Of a stretch of 64,000 nt of DNA, positions 26,342 to 35,709 are shown piece after piece. Made by a program: the position numbers and the translations under genes. Location of the stretch: assembly GCA_937901895.1 (NCBI GenBank), contig CALGTD010000110.1, positions 1-64,000 on the forward strand, in the 5' to 3' direction. This DNA is from an uncultured Spartobacteria bacterium (GTDB taxonomy: Bacteria > Verrucomicrobiota > Verrucomicrobiia > Chthoniobacterales > JAATET01). Each line of letters opens with the position of its first letter. Position 1 is the first letter of the stretch. The notes under the pieces were generated by a model. It ran no database searches. It was not told the DNA's origin and saw only the letters and a list, made by a program, of their open reading frames with translations.

Positions 26342-27601
26342 TCAACCGATCGCCGCGCGCACCTCGTCCGCCGCTCGCCAGCCGGTGTCCATCGCGCCAT
26401 GGACGGTGCCGCTTGCCCCGAATGTGTTCGTCGCCTCGCCGGCGAAGAAAATCCTGCCGGCCAGCGGACGGGCGAGCGCCTCGCGATCGGTCTCGGTGGT
26501 CTGCACGGTCGGATAGCTGTAAAGTCCGCGAACCCACGGGTCCGCCCCCCAGTCGGCGATGAGCCCCCGCTCGAACGAGCGCGAGGCGATCTTCGCTCCG
26601 AAAATTTCGTCCAGTTCCTCGATCGCGAAGCGCACGGGATCGACGCTCATGTTGTCGAGCATTTCGGCGCGGGTTCCGCCGATGAAAGCGGTGAGCACGT
26701 GTGAGCTTTCGCACTTGCCCTTGCACGCGGTCCAGAACTGCGGAAGGAAGCCGTCGGAATGGAGGAAATACATGTGGTCCTCCCAGAACCGGTGCTTGAA
26801 CTTCAGGATGATCTTCATTCCCGTGTCCATCCCGATCGCGTCGGCGGCGGCGACCTTCTCCGGGGGGAGCTGCGGGGAAAAATGGAGCAGTCGCTCGCGA
26901 AGGATCGTGAGCGGCACGGTGACAATGATGGCGCGGGCCGTGTGTTCCTCCGTGTTCTGTAGTCGCACCCGCGGGGTGGATTCCCACTCGATCGCGGCAA
27001 CCGGTGCGTTCTTGCGAATCCTGCCTTCGAGCCGGGCAACCATCGGCTTGAAGATGTCCGCGTAGCAGCCATCGAGGGTGTAGTTGGTTTCGCGGGCTTC
27101 CCAACCCTTTTGATAAGTCGCGAAGCCGCGCATCGCGAGCCGGTCGAGCGTGGTGCCGTGCTCGACGCCGAGTCGCGAGTCGAGGTAATGCCGCGATCGG
27201 CCTGGAAAGTGGGAACGGATGAGGTATTCCTCGACGGACCAGTTGCCACCGCGGTATTCGCCGAGGCCGTCGATGACGGCAAATGCCCGGGCGACGTCCG
27301 GATCCTGCTGCGCCTGGTCGAGCGAGAGCAGCTTTCCGTCGAGACGCAGCATGTCGTCCATCGTGACGTGATGGACGGTCGACATGCCCAGTTCCTCGGC
27401 GAGTTTGGCGACGGCATTGTCGGGTCCGTGGATCTCCTCAGCACCGAGTTCGATCGGCACGTCGGCAAATCCTTCGAGGGCCCTGACACGACCGCCGACG
27501 TGGTCCGACGCTTCAAAAATGTGAGCGTCGATTCCGGCCGCGATCAGGCGGTCGGCCGCGCACAGGCCCGCTGCGCCCGCACCAATGATGATGACGTCCA
27601 T
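26342..27601 (-). CDS. Flavin-containing amine oxidase family protein
   Basis: 419-aa FAD enzyme of the monoamine/polyamine oxidase superfamily. The dinucleotide-binding motif is at the start (MDVIIIGAGAAGLCAADRLI), followed by FEASDHVGGRVRAL and the C-terminal FAD contact AGRIFFAGEATNTFGASGTV followed by HGAMDTGWRAADEV. The middle shows the typical AIIVTVPLTILRE segment. No signal peptide is present. The absence of a Cys flavin-attachment motif near the C-terminus suggests non-covalent FAD. The real substrate (amine, carotenoid or other) is unknown. It is 43 bp downstream of the BsuPI-domain gene and 64 bp upstream of the pyrophosphorylase gene on the same strand. Confidence 0.87.
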   Translation of the reverse strand: MDVIIIGAGAAGLCAADRLIAAGIDAHIFEASDHVGGRVRALEGFADVPIELGAEEIHGPDNAVAKLAEELGMSTVHHVTMDDMLRLDGKLLSLDQAQQDPDVARAFAVIDGLGEYRGGNWSVEEYLIRSHFPGRSRHYLDSRLGVEHGTTLDRLAMRGFATYQKGWEARETNYTLDGCYADIFKPMVARLEGRIRKNAPVAAIEWESTPRVRLQNTEEHTARAIIVTVPLTILRERLLHFSPQLPPEKVAAADAIGMDTGMKIILKFKHRFWEDHMYFLHSDGFLPQFWTACKGKCESSHVLTAFIGGTRAEMLDNMSVDPVRFAIEELDEIFGAKIASRSFERGLIADWGADPWVRGLYSYPTVQTTETDREALARPLAGRIFFAGEATNTFGASGTVHGAMDTGWRAADEVRAAIG

Positions 27602-27609
27602 TTATTTTC

Positions 27610-27626
27610 CGCGCCGCCGCGGCGCG
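27610..27626. terminator. GC-rich hairpin between BsuPI-domain and amine-oxidase genes
   Basis: CGCGCCGC, one base, GCGGCGCG: a perfect 8-bp inverted repeat in the 43-bp gap. No T-run follows. On the minus strand it lies just before GGAAAATAAATG, the probable ribosome-binding site and start of the amine-oxidase gene, so it may affect translation or partly terminate transcription. Confidence 0.35.
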
Positions 27627-27644
27627 CCTCCGGGGGAGCCACGA

Positions 27645-28343
27645 TCAGCCTTCGCCGTCGGCCGCCCGATCCTGCTGCGAAGCCTGCGGAGCGGGAGGCA
27701 GCGGGCGGGGCCTGCCGGAGGGCGTGATGGTCGTGGTCTTCGTAAATTCCGGGTTGTTCGCGAGCGAAGCCTCGATCGTGTAGGTCACGCCGGGCTGCAT
27801 TTCACGGGTGGCGATGCGCTCCTCGTATTGGATGCGCTCATCGGGATTGATCATCACGACGCCGGCCTCATCCTGGAAGGCGCGGTCGTCGGACCATCTC
27901 TCGATGACTTCGCCGGCGGGATTTCGCACTAGGATTTCCACGCGCTGCGAAGTCGGAAAGTCGAGCTTGAGAAGGCGGTTCGTCCTGTTTTGCACCACGA
28001 AGCGCACGGTGACTTCGCGGCGGTCGTCCACGGAGAACTCACTCGGCTCGACGACGAGCTTGCTGCCGGACGATCCGGGCTTGCCGATCTTCACCGAGGA
28101 AAACATGTCGGTGAAGAACGAGGTGAACATCTTCGCCGCGCTTTTCTCGGAGGACTTGTTGCGGGGAAATTCGAACTCCGGGCTGTCGAGCAGCTTCCTC
28201 GCACGACGGCCCGGATTTTCCTCGGCGTCGTTGAGAATGAAGAACGGGCTTTCGCCGACCGGGATCTCGGGCACGACGGACTCCTCGCCCCGCGCGAGGG
28301 CGCAGAGAGTGGCCGCCAGTATTGCGAGTGCCTTGGTCCGCAT
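27645..28343 (-). CDS. Exported BsuPI-domain protein
   Basis: 232 aa with a signal peptide (ALAILAATLCALARG). The C-terminal half contains a BsuPI-type domain (named after the Bacillus intracellular proteinase inhibitor): REVTVRFVVQNRTNRLLKLD, then FPTSQRVEILVRNPAGEVIE and RWSDDRAFQDEA, an immunoglobulin-like beta fold. The very C-terminus is Pro/Gln-rich. Such proteins may inhibit proteases or bind partners in the periplasm; the exact role is unknown. The ATG at 28343 begins the signal peptide. It is divergent from the exported-protein/M23 operon. Confidence 0.8.
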   Translation of the reverse strand: MRTKALAILAATLCALARGEESVVPEIPVGESPFFILNDAEENPGRRARKLLDSPEFEFPRNKSSEKSAAKMFTSFFTDMFSSVKIGKPGSSGSKLVVEPSEFSVDDRREVTVRFVVQNRTNRLLKLDFPTSQRVEILVRNPAGEVIERWSDDRAFQDEAGVVMINPDERIQYEERIATREMQPGVTYTIEASLANNPEFTKTTTITPSGRPRPLPPAPQASQQDRAADGEG

Positions 28344-28409
28344 TCTCCGGCAGGTTGCCGCAGCGCGGGCGCGGTTGCAAATCCTATCCGCGCGGTTACG
28401 ATCCCGGCC

Positions 28410-28931
28410 ATGAAACGACTGTTTCTTCTCCTTCTCGGCGCAATAGTGCTGGCTGGCGGCGCGGACGACGCTTTTGCGGGCGCCCAGAAGAAGAAGCCGA
28501 AGGCGATCGTGAGATTCCATCCCCAGGCTGCGAACGAGGGCGGGAACTTTTCGATTCCGGTGCAGAATCTCCACACCGGCAGGCCCTCGAGCATGGGCAA
28601 GATTCCGTTGGTGACGGAGGAAGAAATCGTCTCGTTCTCGGCGGTGCGGGTGGCCGACGGCACCTATGGCGTCTGTTTCAAGCTGGACTACCACGGCACG
28701 AACCTTCTCTCGCAGCATACGATGTCGAGGCGCGGCACGTGGGTCTTTGGATTCCTGAACGGGCGGCACGTCATCGACCTCTATGTCGACCGCCCGGTGA
28801 AGGACGGGGAAATTTGCTTCCCGAGCGGCATCACAGAGGCCGAACTGGCGCTGATCGAGCAGACATTCCCACGGACCGGGCACGAGAAAGGCCGCTCGTC
28901 CGGGAAAAAGCCGGCGGATTCCGCGCAATGA
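28410..28931 (+). CDS. Small exported protein, unknown function
   Basis: 173 aa with a signal peptide (MKRLFLLLLGAIVLAGGADD, cleavage probably after AFA). The mature part starts with a basic patch (GAQKKKPKAIVRFHPQ) and continues as beta-rich sequence (VSFSAVRVADGTYGVCFKLD, GTWVFGFLNGRHVIDLYVDR). I recognise no family. The stop overlaps the start of the M23 peptidase gene (ATGA), so it may work with that cell-wall enzyme. Confidence 0.75.
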   Translation: MKRLFLLLLGAIVLAGGADDAFAGAQKKKPKAIVRFHPQAANEGGNFSIPVQNLHTGRPSSMGKIPLVTEEEIVSFSAVRVADGTYGVCFKLDYHGTNLLSQHTMSRRGTWVFGFLNGRHVIDLYVDRPVKDGEICFPSGITEAELALIEQTFPRTGHEKGRSSGKKPADSAQ

Positions 28932-29950
28932 CGGCGCGGGTCGTCCTTGCCCTGCTCGCGCTTTCCGGCGCATCGCACGCCGCGCTCTTCGAGTTTCCCA
29001 CGGAGAATGACGCGTTGGTTCGCGGCCCTTCGGGGGAGTTCTACATGTATGTGAACCGCGACTTCGAGGGGAAGCGGACGACACCGTGGGAGGGCGGTCA
29101 ATACGGCTACGTGCGTGGTCCGAAGCGCATCGGCCGCACGGTGGTGTTCACTGCGATCCACGAGGGCATCGACATCAGGCCGATTCGCCGTGACGCGGAT
29201 GGCAACCCCCGCGACGTTGCGCGGGCGTCCGCGGATGGGACCGTGGTTTACGTCAACCCCCGTGCCGGTGCGTCGAACTACGGAAAATACGTCGTTGTCG
29301 AGCATCGGGTCGGTGGGTCTCCCATCTACACGATCTATGCGCATCTCGCTTATCCGAGCGTCCAGGTGGGCGATCGGGTGAAGCAGGGGCAGACGCTGGG
29401 GGTAATGGGCTTCACGGGCTCCGGCATCGACCGCACGCGCGCGCATCTCCATTTCGAGACCGCACTCATGCTTAATCCCGGGTTCGCTTCGTGGCACGCG
29501 AAGACGTTTCCCGGCGAGCCGAACGCCCATGGAAACTTCAATGGCCGCAACCTTGTGGGATTCGATCCGTCCGAAGTCCTTCTGGCCTCGCGAAAGAATC
29601 CGGACACCTTCGATCTCCGGGCGCACCTGCGAAACACGGAAGCGTGGTTCAAGGTCGCCATTCCCGCGCCGGCGGATCTGCCATTGCTGCGGATGTATCC
29701 TTGGCTCCTCGATGGCCCGGCTCCGCAGCGGCCACCAGGCTGGGAGATCGCTTTTTCCCGTTACGGGGTGCCCGTGCGGATCACTCCATTCCCGCGTCCG
29801 ATCTCGCAGCCCGTCGTGACCTGGGTGCGTGAGACGAATCTTCCGGACGCATCTTCGACCCGTGGCCTCGTTTCCACCTCGGGATCCCGGCCGACGCTCA
29901 CACCGTCCGGCAGACAGATGATCGACCTGATTTGCGCCCCCGCGGAATGA
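28928..29950 (+). CDS. Exported M23-family (LytM) metallopeptidase
   Basis: 340 aa with a signal peptide (TARVVLALLALSGASHA). The LytM/M23 fold is seen in the middle: zinc ligands in FTAIHEGIDIRPIRRD (HxxxD) and in RAHLHFETAL (HxH), with GKYVVVEHRVGG, TIYAHLAYPSVQVGDRV and GVMGFTGSGIDRTRAHLHFE. Such enzymes cut peptide crosslinks in peptidoglycan or act as activators when zinc ligands are lost; here the ligands are kept, so it is probably active. The C-terminal 120 residues form a separate domain. It overlaps the genes on both sides by 4 bp. Confidence 0.88.
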   Translation: MTARVVLALLALSGASHAALFEFPTENDALVRGPSGEFYMYVNRDFEGKRTTPWEGGQYGYVRGPKRIGRTVVFTAIHEGIDIRPIRRDADGNPRDVARASADGTVVYVNPRAGASNYGKYVVVEHRVGGSPIYTIYAHLAYPSVQVGDRVKQGQTLGVMGFTGSGIDRTRAHLHFETALMLNPGFASWHAKTFPGEPNAHGNFNGRNLVGFDPSEVLLASRKNPDTFDLRAHLRNTEAWFKVAIPAPADLPLLRMYPWLLDGPAPQRPPGWEIAFSRYGVPVRITPFPRPISQPVVTWVRETNLPDASSTRGLVSTSGSRPTLTPSGRQMIDLICAPAE

Positions 29951-30315
29951 AGTCCTCAGGAAAGTGGTTTGTCATCATCGTGGTGGCGGTGGCGGTCGTG
30001 TTCGCGAGTGTCACCTGGCGGCGGTATCATGAGGAAAATCCCACGGGGGTGGTCGGCGTGGTCGAGCGCGACGGCGATCGCTGGATGGCCGTGGTTCAAT
30101 TCGAGCCCGAGAGCGTCGCGGTCGTTCCAGTCGGCGCCCGGGCGCTTCTCACCGTCCGGGAGCGGCCCAATGAACTGCTGAGCGGGATTGTCGAGTCCAT
30201 CGCCGCCGATGGCACGACGCGGATCCGGTTGAAAGAGCGGCCACCGGCCGGGGAAGGGTCGGCCATTCGCGCGACCATCGATTCCGCGGTGGTGCCGGAC
30301 ATGGGATTTGAATGA
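29947..30315 (+). CDS. Small single-pass membrane protein with periplasmic domain
   Basis: 122 aa. One N-terminal membrane segment (KWFVIIVVAVAVVFASVTWR) is followed by about 90 residues with a beta-barrel-like pattern (VVGVVERDGDRWMAVVQFEP, GARALLTVRERPNELLSGIV), similar in outline to the barrel of membrane-fusion proteins. It starts in the stop of the M23 peptidase gene (ATGA) and precedes lnt, so it belongs to this envelope operon. Function unknown. Confidence 0.7.
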   Translation: MKSSGKWFVIIVVAVAVVFASVTWRRYHEENPTGVVGVVERDGDRWMAVVQFEPESVAVVPVGARALLTVRERPNELLSGIVESIAADGTTRIRLKERPPAGEGSAIRATIDSAVVPDMGFE

Positions 30316-30367
30316 CCGTGCACCGCCGTCTTGCCATCCCCGCCGCGCGCTGCTCGCATCCGATCCG

Positions 30368-32038
30368 ATGAAGCATCTCTGGCCATGGCTGCTGGCGCTG
30401 GTTTCCGGCGTTTGCATGGCGGTCACGTTTCCGCCGTTCGAGTTCGACGGCCTTGCGTGGTTCGCGCTCGCACCGCTGGCGGCAGCCGTCTGGTTTTCGC
30501 CGGACACCGGCCGGCTGCGCTGGCTGCGACTGCTCGGGCTGGGCTACACCTGCGGGCTCGCGTTCTTCCTGATCGTTTTCTTCTGGATCACCGAAGTGAC
30601 ACTGCCCGGATGGCTTCTGCTGGGGATGTATCTTGCGATTTATCCCGCGCTGTGGGCGTTGTTCGCCGGCACGGTCGGCCGCCCTCGTGAGACGGGAGGG
30701 GATCTCTCGGTCTGGACGAATTCCTTCAACAATCTCCGCCTCGCCTGCCGCTGCGCCGCCGCGTGGGTGGGGCTCGAATGGGTGCGGGGAACGCTTTTCA
30801 CCGGCTTCGGCTGGAATCAGCTCGGGGTGTCGCAATGGCAGAATGTTTCGATCATCCAGATCGCCGATTTCGCGGGCGTCGGCGGTGTCACGTTTCTGAT
30901 CGTGCTGATGAATCTGATCGTCGTGATGACCGTGAAGCGCTTTTCGCTCGAGGCCGGACGCGGCAGGTTGCGCCCCCATTACGATTTCACCATTACGCTG
31001 GCGCTTGTGGCGCTCGCATTTCTCTACGGAACTTCGAAGTTCCGCGAGTCCGATGACGGGCAGGTTCCCCTGCGTGTTGCCGCCGTGCAGGCCAATATCC
31101 CGCAATACCAGAAATGGGATGCGGAATTCGAACAGCACATTGTCGAGACCTACCGGCGCCTGACGGACAATGCGATCGCGCTCCAGCCCGATCTTCTGGT
31201 GTGGCCGGAGGCGGCGACCCCGTTTCCGCTCATGCAGCACGAGGGCGTGCAGCGGGAGGTCGCCGGCATCCTCGAGCAGTTGAAGGCCGGGTTCCTGCTT
31301 GGAACCCTGAACCGTCTCGCGGTTGGTGATTTCAACGCCGCGGTCCTCCTCCATGCGAACGGCCAGTATCAGGTCTACCACAAGATGCACCTTGTGCCGT
31401 TTGGCGAATACGTTCCTCTGCGCGACGTCTTTCCACTCTTCGCATGGGCGGTCGGAGACCAGGTTCCCAGTGACTTCGATGCAGGCGAGGAGCCGGTGGT
31501 GATGGAGACAAAGCCGCGTCCGGTGCCGATGACGGTGGACTTCCCGCCGTTCCCGAAATGGAGCGCCCTTTTTCCCGAACTCAAGGCAGAGCGCGATCCC
31601 GTCCGCCTCGCGCCGCTTATCTGCTTCGAAGACACGGTGGGGGAGGTTGTCCGTCAGTTCTCCGGTCGCGGGGCGCAACTTCTGGTCACGCTGACGAACG
31701 ACGGATGGTTCCGCGAAAGCGCCGGATCCCGGCAGCACCTGTCGAATGCCATCTTTTCCGCCGTCATGACGAAGCTCCCGCTCGTCCGCGCGGCAAACAC
31801 CGGCGTGACCTGCTTCATCGACGCCCGGGGGCGCGTGCTTCAGCAACTCCAGTCCGAAAAAGGCTCCACGTTCATTGAGGGTGTCCTCTTTGGGGAAATC
31901 TCCGTGCCGGCTTCCCCCCGCCGCACGTTCTACACGACCTACGGCGATCTCTTTTCGATCGCATGTCTCATCGCGGCTCTGCTGTCGATTCGGACCTGCT
32001 GGCTGGAGCCGCTGCGTCGTCACACGACCGAAAACTGA
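30368..32038 (+). CDS. lnt: Apolipoprotein N-acyltransferase Lnt
   Basis: 556-aa inner-membrane enzyme that adds the third acyl chain to the N-terminal Cys of lipoproteins. The N-terminal half has about six membrane segments (for example WLLALVSGVCMAVTFPPFEF and RLLGLGYTCGLAFFLIVFFW). The C-terminal half is the nitrilase-like domain with the Glu-Lys-Cys triad: LVWPEAATPFPL, YHKMHLVPFGEYVPL and PLICFEDTVGE. TLTNDGWFRESAG follows, as expected. The ATG at 30368 begins MKHLWPWLLAL; the longer frame upstream is rejected. Several lipoproteins encoded in this window (lipobox Cys) are its likely substrates. Confidence 0.95.
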   Translation: MKHLWPWLLALVSGVCMAVTFPPFEFDGLAWFALAPLAAAVWFSPDTGRLRWLRLLGLGYTCGLAFFLIVFFWITEVTLPGWLLLGMYLAIYPALWALFAGTVGRPRETGGDLSVWTNSFNNLRLACRCAAAWVGLEWVRGTLFTGFGWNQLGVSQWQNVSIIQIADFAGVGGVTFLIVLMNLIVVMTVKRFSLEAGRGRLRPHYDFTITLALVALAFLYGTSKFRESDDGQVPLRVAAVQANIPQYQKWDAEFEQHIVETYRRLTDNAIALQPDLLVWPEAATPFPLMQHEGVQREVAGILEQLKAGFLLGTLNRLAVGDFNAAVLLHANGQYQVYHKMHLVPFGEYVPLRDVFPLFAWAVGDQVPSDFDAGEEPVVMETKPRPVPMTVDFPPFPKWSALFPELKAERDPVRLAPLICFEDTVGEVVRQFSGRGAQLLVTLTNDGWFRESAGSRQHLSNAIFSAVMTKLPLVRAANTGVTCFIDARGRVLQQLQSEKGSTFIEGVLFGEISVPASPRRTFYTTYGDLFSIACLIAALLSIRTCWLEPLRRHTTEN

Positions 32039-32093
32039 CCGTCGAAACATCCCGCCTTGATCGCCTCCGGCGAACCCTTCAACCTTCCGTCCC

Positions 32094-32324
32094 ATGAAAG
32101 CCGTCGTTACCGTCATGCCCAAGAAATCGGTCCTCGATCCGCAAGGCGCCGCCGTCGCGCAGGCGATGGACCATCTCGGCCTGCCGCACGTCGGCAAGGT
32201 GCGCGTCGGACGCTCGATCGAGATCGAACTCCCCGAGGGCGCGAGCGAGGAAAAGCTCCACGAACTGTGCCGGGACTTCCTCTCGAACCCGGTCATCGAG
32301 GACTACGAACTGGAGATCCGATAA
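32094..32324 (+). CDS. purS: FGAM synthase subunit PurS
   Basis: 76 aa, normal for PurS, the small bridging subunit of the three-part phosphoribosylformylglycinamidine synthase. The sequence shows the expected pattern VMPKKSVLDPQGAAVAQAMD, LGLPHVGKVRVGRSIEIELP and LCRDFLSNPVIEDYELEI. It precedes purQ and purL in the same direction, completing the complex that carries out step four of purine synthesis. Confidence 0.95.
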   Translation: MKAVVTVMPKKSVLDPQGAAVAQAMDHLGLPHVGKVRVGRSIEIELPEGASEEKLHELCRDFLSNPVIEDYELEIR

Positions 32325-32393
32325 TCACGCAGCCGCAGGGCGCGCGGGGAATTTTCCCTTGGTGATCTCCGCGCCCTTCGTGGAGCATACCTT

Positions 32394-33050
32394 ATGAAAT
32401 TTGCCGTCATTCAGTTTCCCGGGTCGAATTGCGACCAGGATGTGATTCACGCGCTTCGCAGTTTCGACGGTGCGGAGGCGGAATACGTCTGGCACAAGTC
32501 GGAGTCGCTCGACGGATTCGATGCCGTCGTGGTCCCGGGAGGATTTTCCTTCGGCGACTACCTTCGCACGGGTGCCATTGCGCGTTTCTCGCCGATCATG
32601 AAGTCGGTGAAGAACTTTGCGGCAAACGGCGGGGTCGTCCTCGGCATCTGCAACGGATTTCAGATCCTCTGCGAGGCAGGTCTGCTGCCGGGCGCGCTCG
32701 TGCGCAACCGCGACCTCCATTTCATCTGCGAGCATGTGAAGCTCCGGGTCGAAAATGCCGAAACCCGTTTCACAAAGGCCGCCCAGCCCGGTGCGCTCCT
32801 GAACATCCCGATTGCCCACGGCGAGGGGTGCTATTTCGCCGACGATGCCACGCTCGACGAACTCGAGCGCAACAATCAGGTGCTCGTCCGTTACGACGGG
32901 GTGAACCCGAACGGCTCCTGCCGCAACATTGCGGGCATCTGCAACCGCGAAGGCAACGTCTTCGGCCTCATGCCACACCCCGAACGCGCCTGCGATCCGC
33001 TGCTTGGCAGCACCGACGGCCGGGTCATTTTCCAGTCGCTCCTTTCTTGA
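32394..33050 (+). CDS. purQ: FGAM synthase glutaminase subunit PurQ
   Basis: 218-aa class I glutamine amidotransferase. It starts [20 protein letters not shown], as in known PurQ. The nucleophile Cys is in [20 protein letters not shown], and the His/Glu dyad is near the end in [16 protein letters not shown]. It provides ammonia to PurL through the PurS-bridged complex. A GGAG-containing segment lies upstream of the start. It is followed 17 bp later by purL. Confidence 0.95.
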   Translation: MKFAVIQFPGSNCDQDVIHALRSFDGAEAEYVWHKSESLDGFDAVVVPGGFSFGDYLRTGAIARFSPIMKSVKNFAANGGVVLGICNGFQILCEAGLLPGALVRNRDLHFICEHVKLRVENAETRFTKAAQPGALLNIPIAHGEGCYFADDATLDELERNNQVLVRYDGVNPNGSCRNIAGICNREGNVFGLMPHPERACDPLLGSTDGRVIFQSLLS

Positions 33051-33067
33051 GCGCTTCTTTTCCGTCC

Positions 33068-35302
33068 ATGTCCGATCCCGCCATCACTCCCGAGGTCATC
33101 GCCAAGCACGGCATCACGCCCGACGAATACGAGCGCATCAAGTCGATCCTCGGCCGCGAACCGAACTTCACCGAGCTCGGCGTCTTTTCCGTCATGTGGA
33201 GCGAGCATTGCTCCTACAAGAACTCGAAGCTCGAGCTGAAAAAATTTCCGACCACCGGCCCAAAGGTGCTTGTGAAGGCGGGCGAGGAAAACGCGGGCGT
33301 CATCGACATCGGTGACGGTTGGGCGATCGCGTTCAAGATGGAAAGCCACAACCACCCGAGCGCCGTCGAGCCATTCCAGGGCGCGGCCACCGGTGTCGGC
33401 GGCATCATTCGCGATATTTTCACGATGGGCGCGCGTCCCGTGTTTTCGCTGAATTCCCTGCGCTTCGGGCCGATCGACGGCGACGATGCGGAGTCGAAAA
33501 CGAACCGCCGGCTCTTCGCAGGGGTCGTCAGCGGAATCGCCCACTACGGAAACTGCATCGGCATTCCGACGATCGGCGGCGAGGTCTATTTCGACGAATC
33601 CTACAGCGGCAACCCGCTCGTGAACGTCTTCAATCTCGGCATCCTCCGTCACGAGCAGATCGCCCGCGGCGGCGCCGTTGGCATTGGGAATCCGGTGTTC
33701 TATGTCGGCGCGGAAACCGGCCGCGACGGCCTCGCCGGGGCCGCCTTTGCCTCGCGTGAATTGACCGAGGAGAGCAAGGAGGACCGCCCCGCAGTGCAGG
33801 TGGGCGATCCGTTCCGCGAAAAACTTCTTCTCGAAGCCTGCCTCGAACTGCTCGCCAGCGGCTGCGTGGCCGGCATTCAAGACATGGGCGCGGCGGGTCT
33901 GACCTGTTCGACCTGCGAGACCGCGAGCCGCGGCGGCACCGGGGTCGAAATCGACCTCAACCTCGTGCCGAAGCGCGAGGAGGGAATGACGCCCTACGAG
34001 ATCCTGCTCAGCGAGTCGCAGGAGCGAATGCTCGTCATTGTTCACAAGGGGCAGGAGGCGACCGTTCGCGAGATTTTCGAAAAATGGGATCTGCCCTACG
34101 CGCAGATCGGCGAGGTCAAGGACGACGGCATGATGCGTGTCCGCGAGGGCGACCGTGTCGTGGTGGAAATTCCCGCCCGACAGCTTGCGGACGAAGCCCC
34201 GCTCTATTCGCGAGAAGCCGCGCCCAAACGCGAGATTCCCGCGCTCGATCTCGCGACGGTGCCGGAACTCGACCCGCTCGAGTCCCTGCCAAAGCTCCTT
34301 GCGCACCCCAGCATCGCCAGCAAGCGCTGGGTGTGGCGCCAATACGACCACATGGTCCGCCTCGGCGCGACCGTGCTGCCCGGCTCGGACGCCGCGGTGT
34401 TTGTCGTTCGCGAGGCGGACAAAATCCTCGCCGCCGCGACGGACTGCAACGCGATCTACTGCCGGCAGGATCCCCGCGAGGGCGCGCGCATCGCGGTCGC
34501 CGAGTGCTGCCGCAACCTCGCGTGCTCGGGAGCCGTTCCGCTCGCGCTGACGGACAACCTGAATTTCGGCAATCCGCACAAGCCGGAGAATTTCCTGCAG
34601 CTTCGCGAGGCCGTCGAGGGCATGGCCGAGGCCTGTCGTGCGTTCGATACGCCCGTCACCGGCGGCAACGTCAGCCTCTACAACGAGAGTCCGATTGCCG
34701 CGATCGATCCCACGCCGACGGTGGGAGTGGTCGGACTCATCGCCGATCCGAAGCACATCACGACCTCCGCGTTCAAGCAGGCGGGTGACGCAATCATTCT
34801 CATCGGCGACCTCGGCCACGAACTTGGCGCCTCGCATTACCTGAAGGTCTGCCATGGCCGCAAGGAGGGCGCACCGCCGTTGCTCGACTACTCGCACGAG
34901 ATCGAGGTTCACAATGCCGTCCGCGCTCTCATCCGCCTCGGATTGGTCAGGAGCGCGCACGATTGTTCCGAGGGTGGACTCGCCGTCGCCGTTGCGGAAT
35001 CCTGCCTCGCTGTGGAAGGCGCGCCGCTCGGTGCAAGTCTTGCCTTCACGACGAACGGCCTCCGTGCGGACCAGGCGCTCTTCAACGAGTCGCAATCGCG
35101 CATCGTCATCTCGACGACGCGAGGCAACGCCGCCGCCGTCCTGGCCCTGCTGGAGTGGCGCGGGGTTCCCGCCCGCCGTCTTGGCGAAGTGACGGACCAG
35201 GACTCGCTGACAATCACCGTCGACGGCCGCGCGTTCGACTGGAAGCTGGCCTCGTTGCATGAGGCGTGGGCGGAAACGATCGGCCGTTTGATGAGTTCGT
35301 AG
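33068..35302 (+). CDS. purL: FGAM synthase large subunit PurL
   Basis: 744-aa ATP-dependent synthetase, the size of the small PurL class that needs separate PurQ and PurS. Family signatures: [40 protein letters not shown] (substrate-binding His), [20 protein letters not shown] followed by [15 protein letters not shown], and in the second half [20 protein letters not shown] and GNVSLYNES. The ATG at 33068 begins [10 protein letters not shown]; the open frame further upstream overlaps purQ. Confidence 0.96.
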   Translation: MSDPAITPEVIAKHGITPDEYERIKSILGREPNFTELGVFSVMWSEHCSYKNSKLELKKFPTTGPKVLVKAGEENAGVIDIGDGWAIAFKMESHNHPSAVEPFQGAATGVGGIIRDIFTMGARPVFSLNSLRFGPIDGDDAESKTNRRLFAGVVSGIAHYGNCIGIPTIGGEVYFDESYSGNPLVNVFNLGILRHEQIARGGAVGIGNPVFYVGAETGRDGLAGAAFASRELTEESKEDRPAVQVGDPFREKLLLEACLELLASGCVAGIQDMGAAGLTCSTCETASRGGTGVEIDLNLVPKREEGMTPYEILLSESQERMLVIVHKGQEATVREIFEKWDLPYAQIGEVKDDGMMRVREGDRVVVEIPARQLADEAPLYSREAAPKREIPALDLATVPELDPLESLPKLLAHPSIASKRWVWRQYDHMVRLGATVLPGSDAAVFVVREADKILAAATDCNAIYCRQDPREGARIAVAECCRNLACSGAVPLALTDNLNFGNPHKPENFLQLREAVEGMAEACRAFDTPVTGGNVSLYNESPIAAIDPTPTVGVVGLIADPKHITTSAFKQAGDAIILIGDLGHELGASHYLKVCHGRKEGAPPLLDYSHEIEVHNAVRALIRLGLVRSAHDCSEGGLAVAVAESCLAVEGAPLGASLAFTTNGLRADQALFNESQSRIVISTTRGNAAAVLALLEWRGVPARRLGEVTDQDSLTITVDGRAFDWKLASLHEAWAETIGRLMSS

Positions 35303-35382
35303 GAAGATCCCTCATTCGACCTTCGCAAAAATCGCAATAGCAACCTTGCCGTCAGGTTCCTTTTCCGCTAAGCGGGCGAGCC

Positions 35383-35691
35383 ATGAAAGCGATCATGGGT
35401 GTTGGGTTGTTCGTATTCATCGTCACCGGCGGTGCTTTTGCGGCGGAGTCGACGGATCTGGAGGCAATCAAGGCCGAGCTGAAGCCGCTTCGAGTGAAGG
35501 CCTACAAGGAACCGGACGTGAAGGCCGCCCGTGAGAAGCTCGATGCGGCATATCGCGAATACTGGGACGTCGTTCGCAAGGCGATGATTCGTCTCGAGCC
35601 CGACAAAAAGGCGCTCATCGAGGCGGACGTCGATTCCCGCAAGGCGAAGAGTGCCATCGCGGGCGAGCCTGCACAGAAGTCGACGGAATAG
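35383..35691 (+). CDS. Small exported helical protein
   Basis: 102 aa with a signal peptide (AIMGVGLFVFIVTGGAFA). The mature chain is almost entirely charged helix (DLEAIKAELKPLRVKAYKEP, AREKLDAAYREYWDVVRKAM), consistent with a coiled coil. Possibly a periplasmic chaperone-like or structural small protein; no family recognised. It stands alone between purL and a convergent DUF4202 gene. Confidence 0.65.
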   Translation: MKAIMGVGLFVFIVTGGAFAAESTDLEAIKAELKPLRVKAYKEPDVKAAREKLDAAYREYWDVVRKAMIRLEPDKKALIEADVDSRKAKSAIAGEPAQKSTE

Positions 35692-35709
35692 GCCGCGTTG
35701 CGTGGCGGC

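Noticed and set aside
32891..35260. 789-codon open frame opposite purL
   Set aside because: Antisense shadow; purL on the other strand is complete and conserved.
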